Source of the DNA: Ruegeria haliotis
GTDB taxonomy: Bacteria > Pseudomonadota > Alphaproteobacteria > Rhodobacterales > Rhodobacteraceae
Length of the DNA stretch: 64,000 nt
Direction of reading: 5' to 3'
Assembly: GCF_013377785.1 (NCBI RefSeq)
Contig: NZ_JABXWT010000001.1
Location: 496,001 to 560,000 of the forward strand
A program made the position numbers and the translations under genes. The notes under the pieces were generated by a model. That model had not been told where the DNA came from. It worked only from the letters and a program-made list of their open reading frames with translations, and searched no databases. Positions 10,571-20,815 of the stretch are shown piece after piece (position 1 is the stretch's first letter; each line of letters starts with the position of its first letter).

Positions 10571-12721
10571 ATGGAAACCACCATCCTCTTTGCCCCGCTT
10601 GTGGGCGCGCTGCTGTGCGGGTTCGGCTGGAAGTTCATTGGCGAGAAAGCCGCCATGTGGACCGCCACGGGCTTGCTGTTTCTGGCCTGTCTGCTGTCAT
10701 GGATCGTATTCTTTACTTTCGACGGCCACACCCAGCAAATCGAAATCATGCGCTGGATCGAAAGCGGATCGCTGTCGACAAGCTGGGCGATCCGTCTGGA
10801 TCGGTTAACGGCAATCATGCTGATTGTAGTAACGACCGTTTCGTCCCTCGTGCATCTTTATTCCTTCGGTTACATGGATCACGACCCGCAATGGCGCGAG
10901 GGCGAGAGCTATAAGCCGCGCTTCTTCGCTTATCTGTCGTTCTTTACCTTCGCCATGTTGATGCTGGTGACAGCAGACAACCTGGTTCAGATGTTCTTTG
11001 GCTGGGAAGGTGTTGGCGTTGCCTCATACCTGCTGATCGGCTTTTATTACCGTAAGCCGAGCGCGAACGCCGCTGCAATGAAAGCGTTCATCGTCAACCG
11101 GGTGGGCGATTTTGGCTTTGCGCTGGGTATCTTTGCGCTGTTTTTCCTGACTGACAGCATCAACTTCTCGGATATATTTGCCTCGGCTCCAACGCTGGCG
11201 GACACGCAACTTCATTTCCTGTGGGGTGAATGGTCCGCGATTGAGGTGATCTGCGTCCTGCTGTTCATCGGTGCCATGGGTAAATCGGCGCAGTTGATCC
11301 TGCACACATGGTTGCCGGACGCGATGGAAGGTCCGACACCTGTGTCGGCGCTGATCCACGCTGCGACCATGGTGACTGCAGGTGTCTTCCTTGTTTGCCG
11401 CATGTCGCCGCTGATGGAGTTCGCGCCGGGCGCAACCGGATTCATCACCTTTCTTGGCGCATCGACGGCGTTCTTCGCCGCGACCGTGGGTCTGGTTCAG
11501 ACTGACATCAAGCGCGTCATCGCCTATTCCACCTGTTCGCAACTGGGCTACATGTTCGTGGCGGCAGGCGTGGGCATGTACTCGGCCGCGATGTTCCACT
11601 TGTTGACACATGCTTTCTTCAAAGCGCTTTTGTTCCTTGGGGCTGGCTCGGTCATCAATGCGATGCACCACGAGCAGGAGATGACGGAATACGGCGGATT
11701 ACGTAAGAAAATCCCATATACTTTCGCGGCGATGATGATTGGAACGCTTGCCATTACAGGGGTGGGCATTCCGCTGACCACCTTTGGTTTCGCTGGCTTC
11801 TTGTCCAAGGATGCCATCATCGAAAGTGCCTTTGCCGGTGGCACTGGCTATGCCTTCTGGATGCTGGTGATCGCAGCTGCGTTTACGTCCTTCTACAGCT
11901 GGCGCTTGATTTTCCTGACCTTCTATGGTGAGGAACGCGGCGACAAACACACGCACGAACATGCGCATGAAAGCCCGATGACTATGTTGATCCCGCTGGG
12001 TGTCCTGTCACTGGGTGCAGTATTTTCCGGGATGATCTGGTATGGCAACTTTTTTGGCCATGCAGACAAAGTTGGAAAATTCTACGGCATCCCCGTTGCT
12101 GAGGCGTCGGAACATGCTGAGGCCGGCGATCATGGCAATGCAGATGCGGGCCACGGAGAAGACGTCGCGCATGCCGATACATCCCATGGTGATGAAGCCG
12201 TGGCAGATGACGATCACGGCGAAGAAATGGCCGAAGGCGATCACCACTATGTCTTCGCGGGTGAGCCTGGCGAAGGTGCGATTTACATCGCGCCAGATAA
12301 CCACGTTCTGGATGATGCCCACGCGGCCCCTAAATGGGTCAAGGTATCGCCCTTTGTTGCGATGCTGCTTGGTTTCATCGTGGCCTATTGGTTCTACATC
12401 GTGAACACGTCGCTGCCGGCACGTCTCGCTGCAAACCAACGCCCGCTTTACCTGTTCCTGCTGAACAAATGGTACTTTGACGAAATCTACGATGCGATTT
12501 TTGTCAAACCCACTCTGGCGCTTGGCCGGTTCCTGTGGAAGCGCGGTGACGGAAACACAATCGACGGCTTCCTGAACGGGGTCGCAATGGGCGTTGTCCC
12601 CTTCTTTACCCGCCTCGCAGGCAAGGCACAGACGGGTTACATCTTTACTTACGCCTTCTGGATGGTTCTGGGCATCGCCGCCCTTGTCACCTGGATGTCG
12701 ATTGGCGGAGGCGCACACTAA
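10571..12721 (+). CDS. nuoL: NADH-quinone oxidoreductase subunit L with His-rich loop
   Basis: Largest antiporter-like subunit (ND5 homologue), 716 residues. Core motifs: [16 protein letters not shown], and [24 protein letters not shown]. It is about 100 residues longer than E. coli NuoL. The extra length includes two His/acid-rich stretches, residues ~457-467 (H-T-H-E-H-A-H) and ~513-560 with about nine His among many Asp and Glu, in the loop before the C-terminal lateral helix. The TAA stop overlaps the nuoM ATG. Confidence 0.97.
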   Translation: METTILFAPLVGALLCGFGWKFIGEKAAMWTATGLLFLACLLSWIVFFTFDGHTQQIEIMRWIESGSLSTSWAIRLDRLTAIMLIVVTTVSSLVHLYSFGYMDHDPQWREGESYKPRFFAYLSFFTFAMLMLVTADNLVQMFFGWEGVGVASYLLIGFYYRKPSANAAAMKAFIVNRVGDFGFALGIFALFFLTDSINFSDIFASAPTLADTQLHFLWGEWSAIEVICVLLFIGAMGKSAQLILHTWLPDAMEGPTPVSALIHAATMVTAGVFLVCRMSPLMEFAPGATGFITFLGASTAFFAATVGLVQTDIKRVIAYSTCSQLGYMFVAAGVGMYSAAMFHLLTHAFFKALLFLGAGSVINAMHHEQEMTEYGGLRKKIPYTFAAMMIGTLAITGVGIPLTTFGFAGFLSKDAIIESAFAGGTGYAFWMLVIAAAFTSFYSWRLIFLTFYGEERGDKHTHEHAHESPMTMLIPLGVLSLGAVFSGMIWYGNFFGHADKVGKFYGIPVAEASEHAEAGDHGNADAGHGEDVAHADTSHGDEAVADDDHGEEMAEGDHHYVFAGEPGEGAIYIAPDNHVLDDAHAAPKWVKVSPFVAMLLGFIVAYWFYIVNTSLPARLAANQRPLYLFLLNKWYFDEIYDAIFVKPTLALGRFLWKRGDGNTIDGFLNGVAMGVVPFFTRLAGKAQTGYIFTYAFWMVLGIAALVTWMSIGGGAH

Positions 12722-14265
12722 TGGACAATATCCTCTCCATCGTCACTTTCATCCCGGCCATAGCAGCAGGTATTCTGGCGCTGTTTCTGCACGGGGATGA
12801 TGTGGCGGCGCAGCGGAACGCCAAGTGGATTGCGCTGTTGGCAACCACGGTGACATTCCTTGTCTCGATCGGCATTTACACGAGCTTTGATCCCTCAAAC
12901 ACCGGCTTCCAGATGGTGGAAGAAGGTCAGTGGCTAATGGGCCTGAAATACAAGATGGGCGTCGACGGCATCAGCGTGCTGTTCGTGCTGCTAACCACCT
13001 TCATCATGCCGTTGACCATTCTGGCCAGCTGGAACGTGACTGACCGGGTCAAGGAATACATGGTTGCATTCCTGTTGCTGGAAACACTGATGCTAGGTGT
13101 TTTCATGGCGCTGGATCTGGTGCTGTTCTACCTGTTCTTCGAGGCAGGTCTGATCCCAATGTTCCTGATTATCGGCATCTGGGGCGGGAAAGAGCGGATC
13201 TACGCTAGCTTCAAGTTCTTCCTGTACACCTTCCTCGGCTCGGTTCTGATGCTGGTGGCCATGGTTACAATGTATGCGGATGCGGGTACCACGGATATTC
13301 CGGCACTGATGACCCATCAGTTCTCGTCCGAAGGGTTCAGCGTGTTGGGTGTCTACGTCGTGGGCGGCCTGCAAACGCTGATGTTCCTCGCCTTCTTTGC
13401 CAGCTTTGCGGTGAAGATGCCGATGTGGCCGGTGCACACCTGGTTGCCGGATGCGCACGTTCAGGCGCCGACAGCGGGCTCGGTGGTACTGGCGGCGATC
13501 CTGTTGAAAATGGGTGGCTATGGTTTCCTGCGCTTCAGCTTGCCGATGTTCCCAGTGGGCTCGGCAGTGATGACGGACGTGGTTCTGTGGATGTCGGCCA
13601 TCGCGGTTGTCTACACCTCGCTGGTGGCGCTGGTGCAGGAGGATATGAAGAAACTGATCGCTTATTCCTCGGTCGCGCATATGGGTTTTGTGACCATGGG
13701 GATTTTCGCAGCGACGCAACAGGGTGTGGATGGGGCGATCTTCCAGATGCTCAGCCACGGGTTCATCTCGGCGGCATTGTTCCTGTGCGTTGGTGTGATC
13801 TATGACCGGATGCACACCCGCGATATCGAGGCCTATGGCGGTCTGGTGATCCGCATGCCTGCCTATGCGCTGGTCTTCATGCTGTTCACCATGGCCAATG
13901 TAGGCCTTCCGGGAACCAGCGGGTTTGTCGGCGAGTTCCTGACACTGATGGGTACGTTCCAGAAGAACACTTGGGTGACGGCTGTGGCCGCGACCGGCGT
14001 GATCTTCTCGGCTGGTTATGCCCTGTGGCTGTATCGTCGGGTTGTTTTTGGTGATCTGATCAAGGAAAGCCTTAAGTCCATGACAGATATGAGCACACGT
14101 GAACGGCTGATTTTTGCGCCGCTGATCGTGATGACCATCCTGTTGGGGGTTTACCCGTCGCTGGTGACCGATGTGATTGGCAACTCGACCGCCGCACTGA
14201 TTTCGAACTATGACACGGCTCTGGCCGCGGCTGAGGCCGCGACCCAGACGGCCGCTTCGCATTAA
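12721..14265 (+). CDS. nuoM: NADH-quinone oxidoreductase subunit M
   Basis: Antiporter-like proton-pumping subunit (ND4 homologue), 514 residues and about fourteen helices. Motifs include [12 protein letters not shown] with the conserved membrane Glu, [18 protein letters not shown], and the lysine helix [17 protein letters not shown]. The start overlaps the nuoL stop by one base. Confidence 0.97.
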   Translation: MDNILSIVTFIPAIAAGILALFLHGDDVAAQRNAKWIALLATTVTFLVSIGIYTSFDPSNTGFQMVEEGQWLMGLKYKMGVDGISVLFVLLTTFIMPLTILASWNVTDRVKEYMVAFLLLETLMLGVFMALDLVLFYLFFEAGLIPMFLIIGIWGGKERIYASFKFFLYTFLGSVLMLVAMVTMYADAGTTDIPALMTHQFSSEGFSVLGVYVVGGLQTLMFLAFFASFAVKMPMWPVHTWLPDAHVQAPTAGSVVLAAILLKMGGYGFLRFSLPMFPVGSAVMTDVVLWMSAIAVVYTSLVALVQEDMKKLIAYSSVAHMGFVTMGIFAATQQGVDGAIFQMLSHGFISAALFLCVGVIYDRMHTRDIEAYGGLVIRMPAYALVFMLFTMANVGLPGTSGFVGEFLTLMGTFQKNTWVTAVAATGVIFSAGYALWLYRRVVFGDLIKESLKSMTDMSTRERLIFAPLIVMTILLGVYPSLVTDVIGNSTAALISNYDTALAAAEAATQTAASH

Positions 14266-14280
14266 GGGGGCTTTGGAGAT

Positions 14281-15723
14281 ATGATCCAAGCTGATCTGAC
14301 AATTATCCTGCCGGAGATCATTCTGGCGATTTATGCGATGGTGGCGCTGATCGGGGCTGTCTACACGACCAAGGACGCGTTGGCGCCGGTGTTGGTCTGG
14401 ACGACAGCCGGGCTGATGGCATTGCTGTCCTTCTGGATTGCCACTAATGGTGATGGCACGAACGTAGCCTTCAACGGCATGTTTGTTGACGATGGTTTTG
14501 CACGGTTTGCGAAGGTTGCGATCCTGCTATCCGCAGCTGCTGTTCTGGTGATGAGCCAGGATTACATGTCCCGCCGGGATTTGTTGCGGTTCGAATTTCC
14601 GTTACTGGTAGCTCTGGCAGCCGTTGGCATGATGATGATGGTCAGCGCAGGCGATCTGATGTCGCTTTATATGGGGTTGGAGTTGCAGTCGTTGGCGCTC
14701 TACGTCGTGGCCGCACTGCGTCGGGACAGTGCGAAATCGACCGAAGCGGGGCTGAAATACTTCGTGCTGGGCGCGCTCAGTTCCGGTCTGCTGCTTTACG
14801 GTGCGTCGTTGGTCTATGGCTTTACCGGCACTACGCTGTTCTCGGGTATCATCCAGACGGTACAGGTGGGCGATGTTTCCGTTGGCCTTTTGTTTGGTCT
14901 GATCTTCCTGATCTCGGGGCTGGCCTTCAAGGTGTCCGCCGTGCCGTTCCACATGTGGACGCCTGACGTGTACGAAGGCTCGCCCACGCCGATCACGGCC
15001 TTCTTTGCGACCGCTCCCAAGGTGGCCGCGATGGCATTGTTCGCACGGCTGATGCACGATGCATTCGGCGGCGTTGTCAAGGATTGGCAGCAAGTGATCG
15101 TGCTGCTGTCGGTTCTGTCGATGCTGTTGGGTGCAGTCGCTGCCATTGGTCAGCGCGACATCAAACGCCTGATGGCCTATTCGTCGATTGCCCATATGGG
15201 CTATGCGCTGATCGGTCTCGCCGCCGGAACCGAGCTGGGCATCAAGTCCATGCTGATGTATCTGGCCATCTACGTGACAATGAATATCGGCACCTTCGCC
15301 TTTATCCTGATGATGGAGCGTGATGGTAAACCTGTCACGGATATCGACGCCCTGCGTCAATACTCCAAGCGCGATCCGGGCAAGGCCCTGGCCGTATTGA
15401 TCCTGATGTTCAGCTTGGCGGGTGTTCCGCCGATGCTTGGCTTTTTTGCCAAGTTCGGTGTCTGGCAGGCTGGTGTTAGTGCAGGGCTGACCGGATTGGT
15501 GATTGTTTCGGCCATCTCCTCTGTGATCGGTGCATTCTATTATCTGCGGATCGTGTTCTACATGTATTTCGGGGCGGAAAACGAAGATCCGATCGAAACC
15601 CGCTCGTCGCCCGTCCTGTGGGTGGCTTTGATGGGGTCGGCGGCTGTGATGCTGATCGGTGTATTTTATCAGTTCGGTATTGAAGGTGCAGCAGCCGCTG
15701 CAGCCGCTACGCTTGTTAACTGA
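14281..15723 (+). CDS. nuoN: NADH-quinone oxidoreductase subunit N
   Basis: Third antiporter-like subunit (ND2 homologue), 480 residues. Recognisable from [32 protein letters not shown] and [19 protein letters not shown]. Last gene of the complex I operon; it is followed within 24 bases by a strong intrinsic terminator. Confidence 0.97.
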   Translation: MIQADLTIILPEIILAIYAMVALIGAVYTTKDALAPVLVWTTAGLMALLSFWIATNGDGTNVAFNGMFVDDGFARFAKVAILLSAAAVLVMSQDYMSRRDLLRFEFPLLVALAAVGMMMMVSAGDLMSLYMGLELQSLALYVVAALRRDSAKSTEAGLKYFVLGALSSGLLLYGASLVYGFTGTTLFSGIIQTVQVGDVSVGLLFGLIFLISGLAFKVSAVPFHMWTPDVYEGSPTPITAFFATAPKVAAMALFARLMHDAFGGVVKDWQQVIVLLSVLSMLLGAVAAIGQRDIKRLMAYSSIAHMGYALIGLAAGTELGIKSMLMYLAIYVTMNIGTFAFILMMERDGKPVTDIDALRQYSKRDPGKALAVLILMFSLAGVPPMLGFFAKFGVWQAGVSAGLTGLVIVSAISSVIGAFYYLRIVFYMYFGAENEDPIETRSSPVLWVALMGSAAVMLIGVFYQFGIEGAAAAAAATLVN

Positions 15724-15747
15724 TTTTGGTAACACACGAACACAGGG

Positions 15748-15774
15748 GGCTCGGTCTGAGGACCGAGCCTTTTT
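15748..15774 (+). terminator. Intrinsic terminator after nuoN, abutting birA
   Basis: Perfect 9-bp stem GGCTCGGTC / GACCGAGCC (15748-15756 and 15761-15769), a four-base TGAG loop, then five T. This is a textbook rho-independent terminator for the nuo operon. The T-tract ends only three bases before the birA ATG, so any transcript that reads through has the birA initiation region next to the hairpin. Confidence 0.92.
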
Positions 15775-15777
15775 GAC

Positions 15778-16527
15778 ATGAGCGAATGGCCTCAGGGATA
15801 TGGCCTGCATGTGCTGCAGGAGGTGGATAGCACCTTGAACGAGGCAGCGCGCCTTGCGCCGACCGCTCAGGGACCCGTCTGGATCATGGCGCATCACCAG
15901 ACTGCGGCGCGCGGTCGGCGTGGTCGTGCTTGGGCCAACCCAAAGGGCAATTTGGCTGCAACGTTGCTGACGCGTCCGCAAGGCCCGCCCGACCAGGCCG
16001 CGCTGCGCAGTTTTGTGGCCGCTCTGGCACTGTTTGATGCTTGCGTTGCCGTCACCGGACGTGCGACCGGATTGTCGTTGAAATGGCCCAATGATGTGCT
16101 GCTGAACGGCGGTAAGCTGGCGGGTATTCTTCTGGAAAGCACGGGGCAGGGGCGTGGAGTCTCGCACCTGTCTGTTGGTATTGGCGTGAATCTGTCTGAT
16201 GCTCCGGGTGCGGATCTTGTGGAACCCGGCGCCGTGCGCCCGGTCTCGCTGCTGTCTGAGACCGGAGCACATGTGTCACCCGAGGATTTCCTGACCGATC
16301 TGGCAGTTGCCTATGCCCGGTACGAAACCCAATTCGCCACCTACGGGTTCGAACCAATCCGCACAGCGTGGCTCGCCCGTGCGGCCCGGTTGGGCGAGGT
16401 CATCACCGCCCGCACCGCAGCGCTTGAAACGGTGGGCACTTTTGAAACGGTGGACGCGGGGGGCAACCTTGTCCTAAACACCGCAAAAGGCCGCGTCAGC
16501 ATTCCCGCGGCGGATGTGTATTTCTGA
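15778..16527 (+). CDS. birA: Biotin--[acetyl-CoA-carboxylase] ligase
   Basis: Makes biotinyl-AMP and transfers biotin to the carboxyl carrier protein of acetyl-CoA carboxylase. 249 residues: the catalytic and C-terminal domains only, without the N-terminal helix-turn-helix of E. coli BirA, so not a DNA-binding repressor. The ATP/biotin loop is A-R-G-R-R-G-R-A-W (residues ~44-52), then K-W-P-N-D-V-L and G-K-L-A-G-I-L-L-E. No Shine-Dalgarno sequence is evident: the bases before ATG 15778 belong to the nuo terminator. birA, coaX and rnj follow closely and probably form one unit. Confidence 0.94.
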   Translation: MSEWPQGYGLHVLQEVDSTLNEAARLAPTAQGPVWIMAHHQTAARGRRGRAWANPKGNLAATLLTRPQGPPDQAALRSFVAALALFDACVAVTGRATGLSLKWPNDVLLNGGKLAGILLESTGQGRGVSHLSVGIGVNLSDAPGADLVEPGAVRPVSLLSETGAHVSPEDFLTDLAVAYARYETQFATYGFEPIRTAWLARAARLGEVITARTAALETVGTFETVDAGGNLVLNTAKGRVSIPAADVYF

Positions 16528-16538
16528 AGGGGGCGCAG

Positions 16539-17318
16539 ATGCTTCTGGCCATCGACTGCGGCAACACAAACACCGTTTTCTCGATCTGGGACGGCGAGAA
16601 ATTCCTATGCACCCTACGCACCTCGACCCATCACGCACGCACGGCGGATGCCTATTTCACATGGTATTCAACGCTGGTGAAACACTATGAGATCGAGGCG
16701 GATATAACGGACGTCATCATTGCTTCGACCGTACCACGCGTGGTGTTCAACCTGCGCGTCTTTGCGGATCGGTTCTTTGGGTGTCGGCCTTTGGTTGTGG
16801 GCAAACCTGACTGCCTGTTGCCGATGGACCCGCGCGTCGATGAAGGGACCGTTCCGGGGCCGGATCGACTGGCCAATGCAGCCGCTGCGTTTGATCGCCA
16901 TGGTGGCAATGTGGTGGTGGTGGATTTTGGCACTGCAACCAATTTTGATGTCGTTGCTGCGGATGGCGCCTATGTGGGCGGTATCATCGCGCCCGGCGTG
17001 AACCTCAGCCTTGAGGCCCTGCACCAGGGGGCAGCAGCCTTGCCGCATATCGATATCACGCGTCCGGACAAGGTGATTGGCACGAATACGGTTGGCTGTA
17101 TCCAGTCGGGCGTATATTGGGGCTATTCCGGGCTGATCGAAGGACTTATTACCCGCATTAAGACGGAATATGGAATGCCGATGAAAGTTGTTGGAACCGG
17201 AGGTCTTGCACCTTTGTTCGATCAGGCCGACGTTGGATTCGACGCAATCGAAGATGATCTGACGATGCACGGCCTGACCGTGATCCATCGCTATAACAAG
17301 GAAAATGGCTCGACATGA
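16539..17318 (+). CDS. coaX: Type III pantothenate kinase
   Basis: Phosphorylates pantothenate, the first step of coenzyme A synthesis. 259 residues of the acetate-kinase/Hsp70 fold. Motifs: L-L-A-I-D-C-G-N-T-N-T (N-terminal phosphate loop), G-P-D-R-L-A-N-A, and D-F-G-T-A-T-N-F-D-V (residues ~127-136), followed by G-G-I-I-A-P-G. Eleven bases after birA; the stop overlaps the rnj ATG by four bases. The birA-coaX-rnj order is common in alphaproteobacteria. Confidence 0.96.
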   Translation: MLLAIDCGNTNTVFSIWDGEKFLCTLRTSTHHARTADAYFTWYSTLVKHYEIEADITDVIIASTVPRVVFNLRVFADRFFGCRPLVVGKPDCLLPMDPRVDEGTVPGPDRLANAAAAFDRHGGNVVVVDFGTATNFDVVAADGAYVGGIIAPGVNLSLEALHQGAAALPHIDITRPDKVIGTNTVGCIQSGVYWGYSGLIEGLITRIKTEYGMPMKVVGTGGLAPLFDQADVGFDAIEDDLTMHGLTVIHRYNKENGST

Positions 17319-18982
17319 GCAGCGAAAGATTGATCTACCTGCCGCTGGGCGGCGCGGGTGAAATTGGCATGAACGCCTATGTTTATGGCTACGGCAAACC
17401 CGGTCAGGAGCGATTGATCCTGGTGGATCTGGGCGTGACCTTTCCCGATATGGACACAACGCCCGGCGTTGACCTGATCCACGCCGATATCAGCTGGCTG
17501 CGTGAACGTGCCGATCGTCTGGACGCAGTGTTTGTCACCCACGCCCACGAAGATCATGTCGGCGCAGTAGCGCATTGTTACGGAGCGCTGGGTGCACCGA
17601 TCTACGCGCGTGCCTTCACCGCCAATATTGCGCGCCGCAAGATGGATGAGCATGGGCATCCCGAGGACGCCGTGCAGATCGTGTCTGCCTGGCCACAGCA
17701 GGTTGATTCCGGTCCGTTCAAAGTTGGTTTCCTGCCGGTATCGCATTCGATTCCCGAAAGCTCGGCCCTGGTGATCGATACGCCTGCGGGTCGGATCGTG
17801 CACTCCGGTGATTTCAAGCTGGATGCAAATCCCGTTGTTGGCGAGGCGTTCGACCCCGACCTGTGGGCCGACGTTGCCAAATCAGGGGTCAAGGCGCTGG
17901 TGTGTGACAGTACCAATGTGTTTTCGACCCATGCCGGGCGCTCGGAATCCGAGGTCGGCCCCGAGATTACCAAGTTGGTGCAAGAAGCCAGTGGCATGGT
18001 GGTGGCGACGACCTTTGCATCGAACGTAGCGCGGGTCAAAACTCTGGCCGAAGCGGGCGAACGGGCCGGGCGGTCCGTTGTTCTGTTGGGTCGCGCCATG
18101 CGTCGAATGATCGAGGCGGCGACGGAAACCGGTATTCTGACCGATTTCCCAAAGGTGGTTAGCCCTGAAGAAGCCGTGGATATGCCGCGTCAGAACCTGA
18201 TGCTGTTGGTCACCGGTAGTCAGGGCGAGCGTCGCGCGGCCAGCGCGCAACTGGCCCGAGGCAAGTATCGCGGGCTGGAGTTGAAAGAGGGCGATCTGTT
18301 CCTGTTCTCATCCAAAACCATTCCCGGTAATGAGCGTGGCGTGATTTTCATCATGAACCAGCTCAGCGAAAAGGGCGTGGATGTCGTGGATGACGGCTCG
18401 GGCTTATATCACGTTTCAGGCCACGCCAATCGGCCGGATCTGGAAACGATGCACAAGCTGATCGATCCGCAGATGGTGATCCCGATGCACGGCGAACATC
18501 GGCATTTGCGTGAACATGCCAAGCTGGCCGAAGCAGGTGGCCGGACGGGTATTCTGGCGGTGAATGGCACCATGCTGGATCTGACCGGCAATGCGCCGAA
18601 GGTGACGGATTACATAGAAACAGGGCGGACCTATCTGGATGGTACCGTCAAGGTTGGTGCGCTGGATGGGGTCGTGCGCGACCGTATCCGCATGGCTTTG
18701 AACGGTCACGTCGCCGTTACGGTCATTTTGGACGAAGAGAATGAGCCGCTGGGTGAGCCATGGTGTGACACAATGGGCTTGCCCGAGATCGGAACATCCC
18801 GCGCGGCGTTGGTCGAGGTGTTGGAAGAAGATCTGAACCAGTTCCTGATGCGGGCCGGGGGCAAGACCCTGCGCGACGACGATAAGTTGGAAGAGGAAAT
18901 GCGCCGGATCGTGCGGCATACCGCAAAGGCTGAAATCGGCAAAAAACCCGAAGTGACCGTGGTGATCAGCCGAATGAAGTGA
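17315..18982 (+). CDS. rnj: Ribonuclease J
   Basis: Metallo-beta-lactamase/beta-CASP ribonuclease with 5'-3' exonuclease and endonuclease activity, used in rRNA and mRNA maturation. 555 residues. The zinc motif is H76-A-H78-E-D80-H81; a further motif, V-H-S-G-D-F-K-L-D, lies at ~165-173, and the beta-CASP and C-terminal motifs S-G-H-A-N and I-P-M-H-G-E-H-R-H (~389-397) follow. Starts inside coaX (ATGA). The downstream neighbour is convergent with a nine-base gap. Confidence 0.95.
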   Translation: MSSERLIYLPLGGAGEIGMNAYVYGYGKPGQERLILVDLGVTFPDMDTTPGVDLIHADISWLRERADRLDAVFVTHAHEDHVGAVAHCYGALGAPIYARAFTANIARRKMDEHGHPEDAVQIVSAWPQQVDSGPFKVGFLPVSHSIPESSALVIDTPAGRIVHSGDFKLDANPVVGEAFDPDLWADVAKSGVKALVCDSTNVFSTHAGRSESEVGPEITKLVQEASGMVVATTFASNVARVKTLAEAGERAGRSVVLLGRAMRRMIEAATETGILTDFPKVVSPEEAVDMPRQNLMLLVTGSQGERRAASAQLARGKYRGLELKEGDLFLFSSKTIPGNERGVIFIMNQLSEKGVDVVDDGSGLYHVSGHANRPDLETMHKLIDPQMVIPMHGEHRHLREHAKLAEAGGRTGILAVNGTMLDLTGNAPKVTDYIETGRTYLDGTVKVGALDGVVRDRIRMALNGHVAVTVILDEENEPLGEPWCDTMGLPEIGTSRAALVEVLEEDLNQFLMRAGGKTLRDDDKLEEEMRRIVRHTAKAEIGKKPEVTVVISRMK

Positions 18983-18991
18983 TCGGGGCTG

Positions 18992-19693
18992 TCAGTCTGT
19001 TTCCGGCATGGGGTAACCCTTGAGCCGCAGAAACAGGCTGGCCTCATCATTGTTCAGATAAAACGGAACGGATGTCGGCGGCTCAGGATCTGTGACCCGG
19101 GCCGCGATTTCGGCCAGAACGACTTCGGTAATGAAAGGCAGGTCCAGGTCACGCGCCTTGTCCAGCTTGACCCATTGCAGGTGAGATAGCTCATCCGAGG
19201 CGTGGCTGAAATCATCCAGATCGCCTTGGATCGCATCAGCATCGACCAGAAAGAACCTTGCATCAAACCGGCGCGGGCGCCCGGGGGGCGTCACAGCGCG
19301 AAACACAAACTGCAACGCATCGGCAGATGGCTGGAACCCCATTTGTGCAAAGCCTTGCCAATCGGACGGAGCCGCGTCGCGCCAAGACCCCGGAGAACCG
19401 AGAATGAGCCCGGTCTCTTCCCACAGTTCCCGTATTGCGGCGGCGGCGAGGGCCAGTTGCAGCCCGGGTTCGGATTTCTCGGCCAGACGCTCAGTGCACA
19501 GCGCGGGCAATGCCGCGGCCATAGGCACATTGGCATCAGCCGGATCAACTGCACCGCCGGGGAAAACGAACTTGTTCGGCATAAAGGCCGCTTTGGCGCC
19601 GCGCTGACCCATCAAGATAGACGGATCGGTCAAACGATTACGCAACACGATCACGGTTGCTGCGTCCCGGATTGCGGTTTTGTCCGTCGTCAT
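18992..19693 (-). CDS. NUDIX hydrolase, NUDT7/19-like
   Basis: 233 residues from ATG 19693. It has F-V-F-P-G-G-A-V-D-P-A-D and the core Nudix element A-A-I-R-E-L-W-E-E-T-G-L. The first Glu of the classic GX5EX7REUXEEXGU box is not at its usual spacing, as in the NUDT7/NUDT19 class, which acts on CoA derivatives and related nucleoside diphosphates. Substrate unknown. An alternative ATG at 19741 has a better ribosome site (GGCGG) but overlaps DUF983 by 23 bases; the family start favours 19693. Confidence 0.85.
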   Translation of the reverse strand: MTTDKTAIRDAATVIVLRNRLTDPSILMGQRGAKAAFMPNKFVFPGGAVDPADANVPMAAALPALCTERLAEKSEPGLQLALAAAAIRELWEETGLILGSPGSWRDAAPSDWQGFAQMGFQPSADALQFVFRAVTPPGRPRRFDARFFLVDADAIQGDLDDFSHASDELSHLQWVKLDKARDLDLPFITEVVLAEIAARVTDPEPPTSVPFYLNNDEASLFLRLKGYPMPETD

Positions 19694-19718
19694 ATTGCGC
19701 CCGATCTGTTTGCCGAGG

Positions 19719-20117
19719 TCACGACGATTTTTCAAACCCATGCATCCGCCGAGCCCATTGATACGCGACAACAGCCCCCTTCATTCTGGGCAAAAGGAAC
19801 AGCGACAGCGCGATACAACCGATCGAGAAGCCGATGGCCATGGTCCAGGGATCGGGGCGCCAGTTCACATAAGAGATGTGCAAGGCAGGCGCGAGCAGGT
19901 GCCCAACAAGCAGGATGGTCAGATAGGCCGGACCGTCGTCGGCGCGGTTATGAAACAGCTCTTCCCCACAATTGGAGCAATTGTCATTGACCTTCAGGTA
20001 GCTGTGCAACAGCTTGCCTTCACCGCAATTGGGGCACTTGCAACGAAATCCTTTGACCAGAGCGGGCCATGTCGGACGCTCATTTTCGGCCGTGGTGTCG
20101 ATCGTCTGATCCGTCAT
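19719..20117 (-). CDS. DUF983 family membrane protein
   Basis: 132 residues from ATG 20117 (GAG ten bases upstream). The N-terminal half has two CxxC-type zinc ribbons, F-R-C-K-C-P-N-C-G-E-G-K-L and N-C-S-N-C-G-E-E-L-F-H, then two transmembrane helices (about 65-85 and 93-113). This is the DUF983 layout found next to cytochrome oxidase or NUDIX genes in alphaproteobacteria. Function unknown. It lies upstream of the NUDIX gene on the same strand and is likely co-transcribed with it. Confidence 0.88.
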   Translation of the reverse strand: MTDQTIDTTAENERPTWPALVKGFRCKCPNCGEGKLLHSYLKVNDNCSNCGEELFHNRADDGPAYLTILLVGHLLAPALHISYVNWRPDPWTMAIGFSIGCIALSLFLLPRMKGAVVAYQWARRMHGFEKSS

Positions 20118-20341
20118 AATATAACTCGCGCGTTCATGTTTGGCAGATAGTGCGCCTGTTTCCGTGGATATTAAAGGGGGGTGCGTCGCTTTGCACCGTC
20201 CGTCAGTCAAAAAACGCCATGAGCAATCTGATTTGCGCTTGTCGAAAAGAATCTCATTTTCTGCGACGGAAACCCACAGCTGCCGCGTTTGAATGGATAT
20301 GAGCAGCGGCGATGGGGCCGCGTCAACAAGGGAAAACTAAA

Positions 20342-20809
20342 ATGAACTACTCGAAATTCATCCCGGCAATTGTTCTTTCGGCGGTCGCAATCACAGGTAC
20401 ATCCGTTTTGGCGGCAGGCCCAAAGGACCGCGAACCAGTGTCCTTTCAGGAGCTTGATGCCAACAACGACGGGCAGGTGACCAAGGAAGAGATGGAAGCC
20501 CATCGTGGCCAACGTTTCACAAAGGCTGATGCCAACGGTGATGGCCAGCTGAGCGTCGAGGAAATGCAGGCCGCTGCCCAGAAAAGGGCAAATGACCGCG
20601 TCACGAGCATGTTCAAGGACCACGATGCAAACAGTGACGGATTCCTGAGCGCAGATGAGTTGCCGAAACCGCGCCGGGCTGACAAGATGTTTGATCGGAT
20701 TGACGCGGATAACAGCGGCGGAATCTCGGAACAGGAATTTGCCGATGCAAAAGACAAGAAGGGCCGGCATAACAAGAAGCATGACAAGTCGGGCTCAGAC
20801 GACAACTGA
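20342..20809 (+). CDS. Secreted EF-hand calcium-binding protein
   Basis: 155 residues from ATG 20342. Signal peptide about residues 1-25, ending S-V-L-A-A. Four canonical EF-hand loops: D-A-N-N-D-G-Q-V-T-K-E-E, D-A-N-G-D-G-Q-L-S-V-E-E, D-A-N-S-D-G-F-L-S-A-D-E and D-A-D-N-S-G-G-I-S-E-Q-E, with all calcium-ligand positions filled. Lysine-rich C-terminal tail. Likely a periplasmic Ca2+ binder. It lies six bases upstream of an ECF sigma gene, so it may be part of that regulon; this link is inferred from position. Confidence 0.92.
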   Translation: MNYSKFIPAIVLSAVAITGTSVLAAGPKDREPVSFQELDANNDGQVTKEEMEAHRGQRFTKADANGDGQLSVEEMQAAAQKRANDRVTSMFKDHDANSDGFLSADELPKPRRADKMFDRIDADNSGGISEQEFADAKDKKGRHNKKHDKSGSDDN

Positions 20810-20815
20810 TGCGGG

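Noticed and set aside
13093..14289. Minus-strand open frame (398 codons) opposite nuoM
   Set aside because: Same reason: shadow of a conserved membrane gene with implausible His/Arg-rich product.
14602..16272. Long minus-strand open frame (556 codons) opposite nuoN and birA
   Set aside because: Antisense to two well-recognised genes; composition is the His/Gln/Arg-rich shadow typical of high-GC coding DNA, and no family is recognisable.
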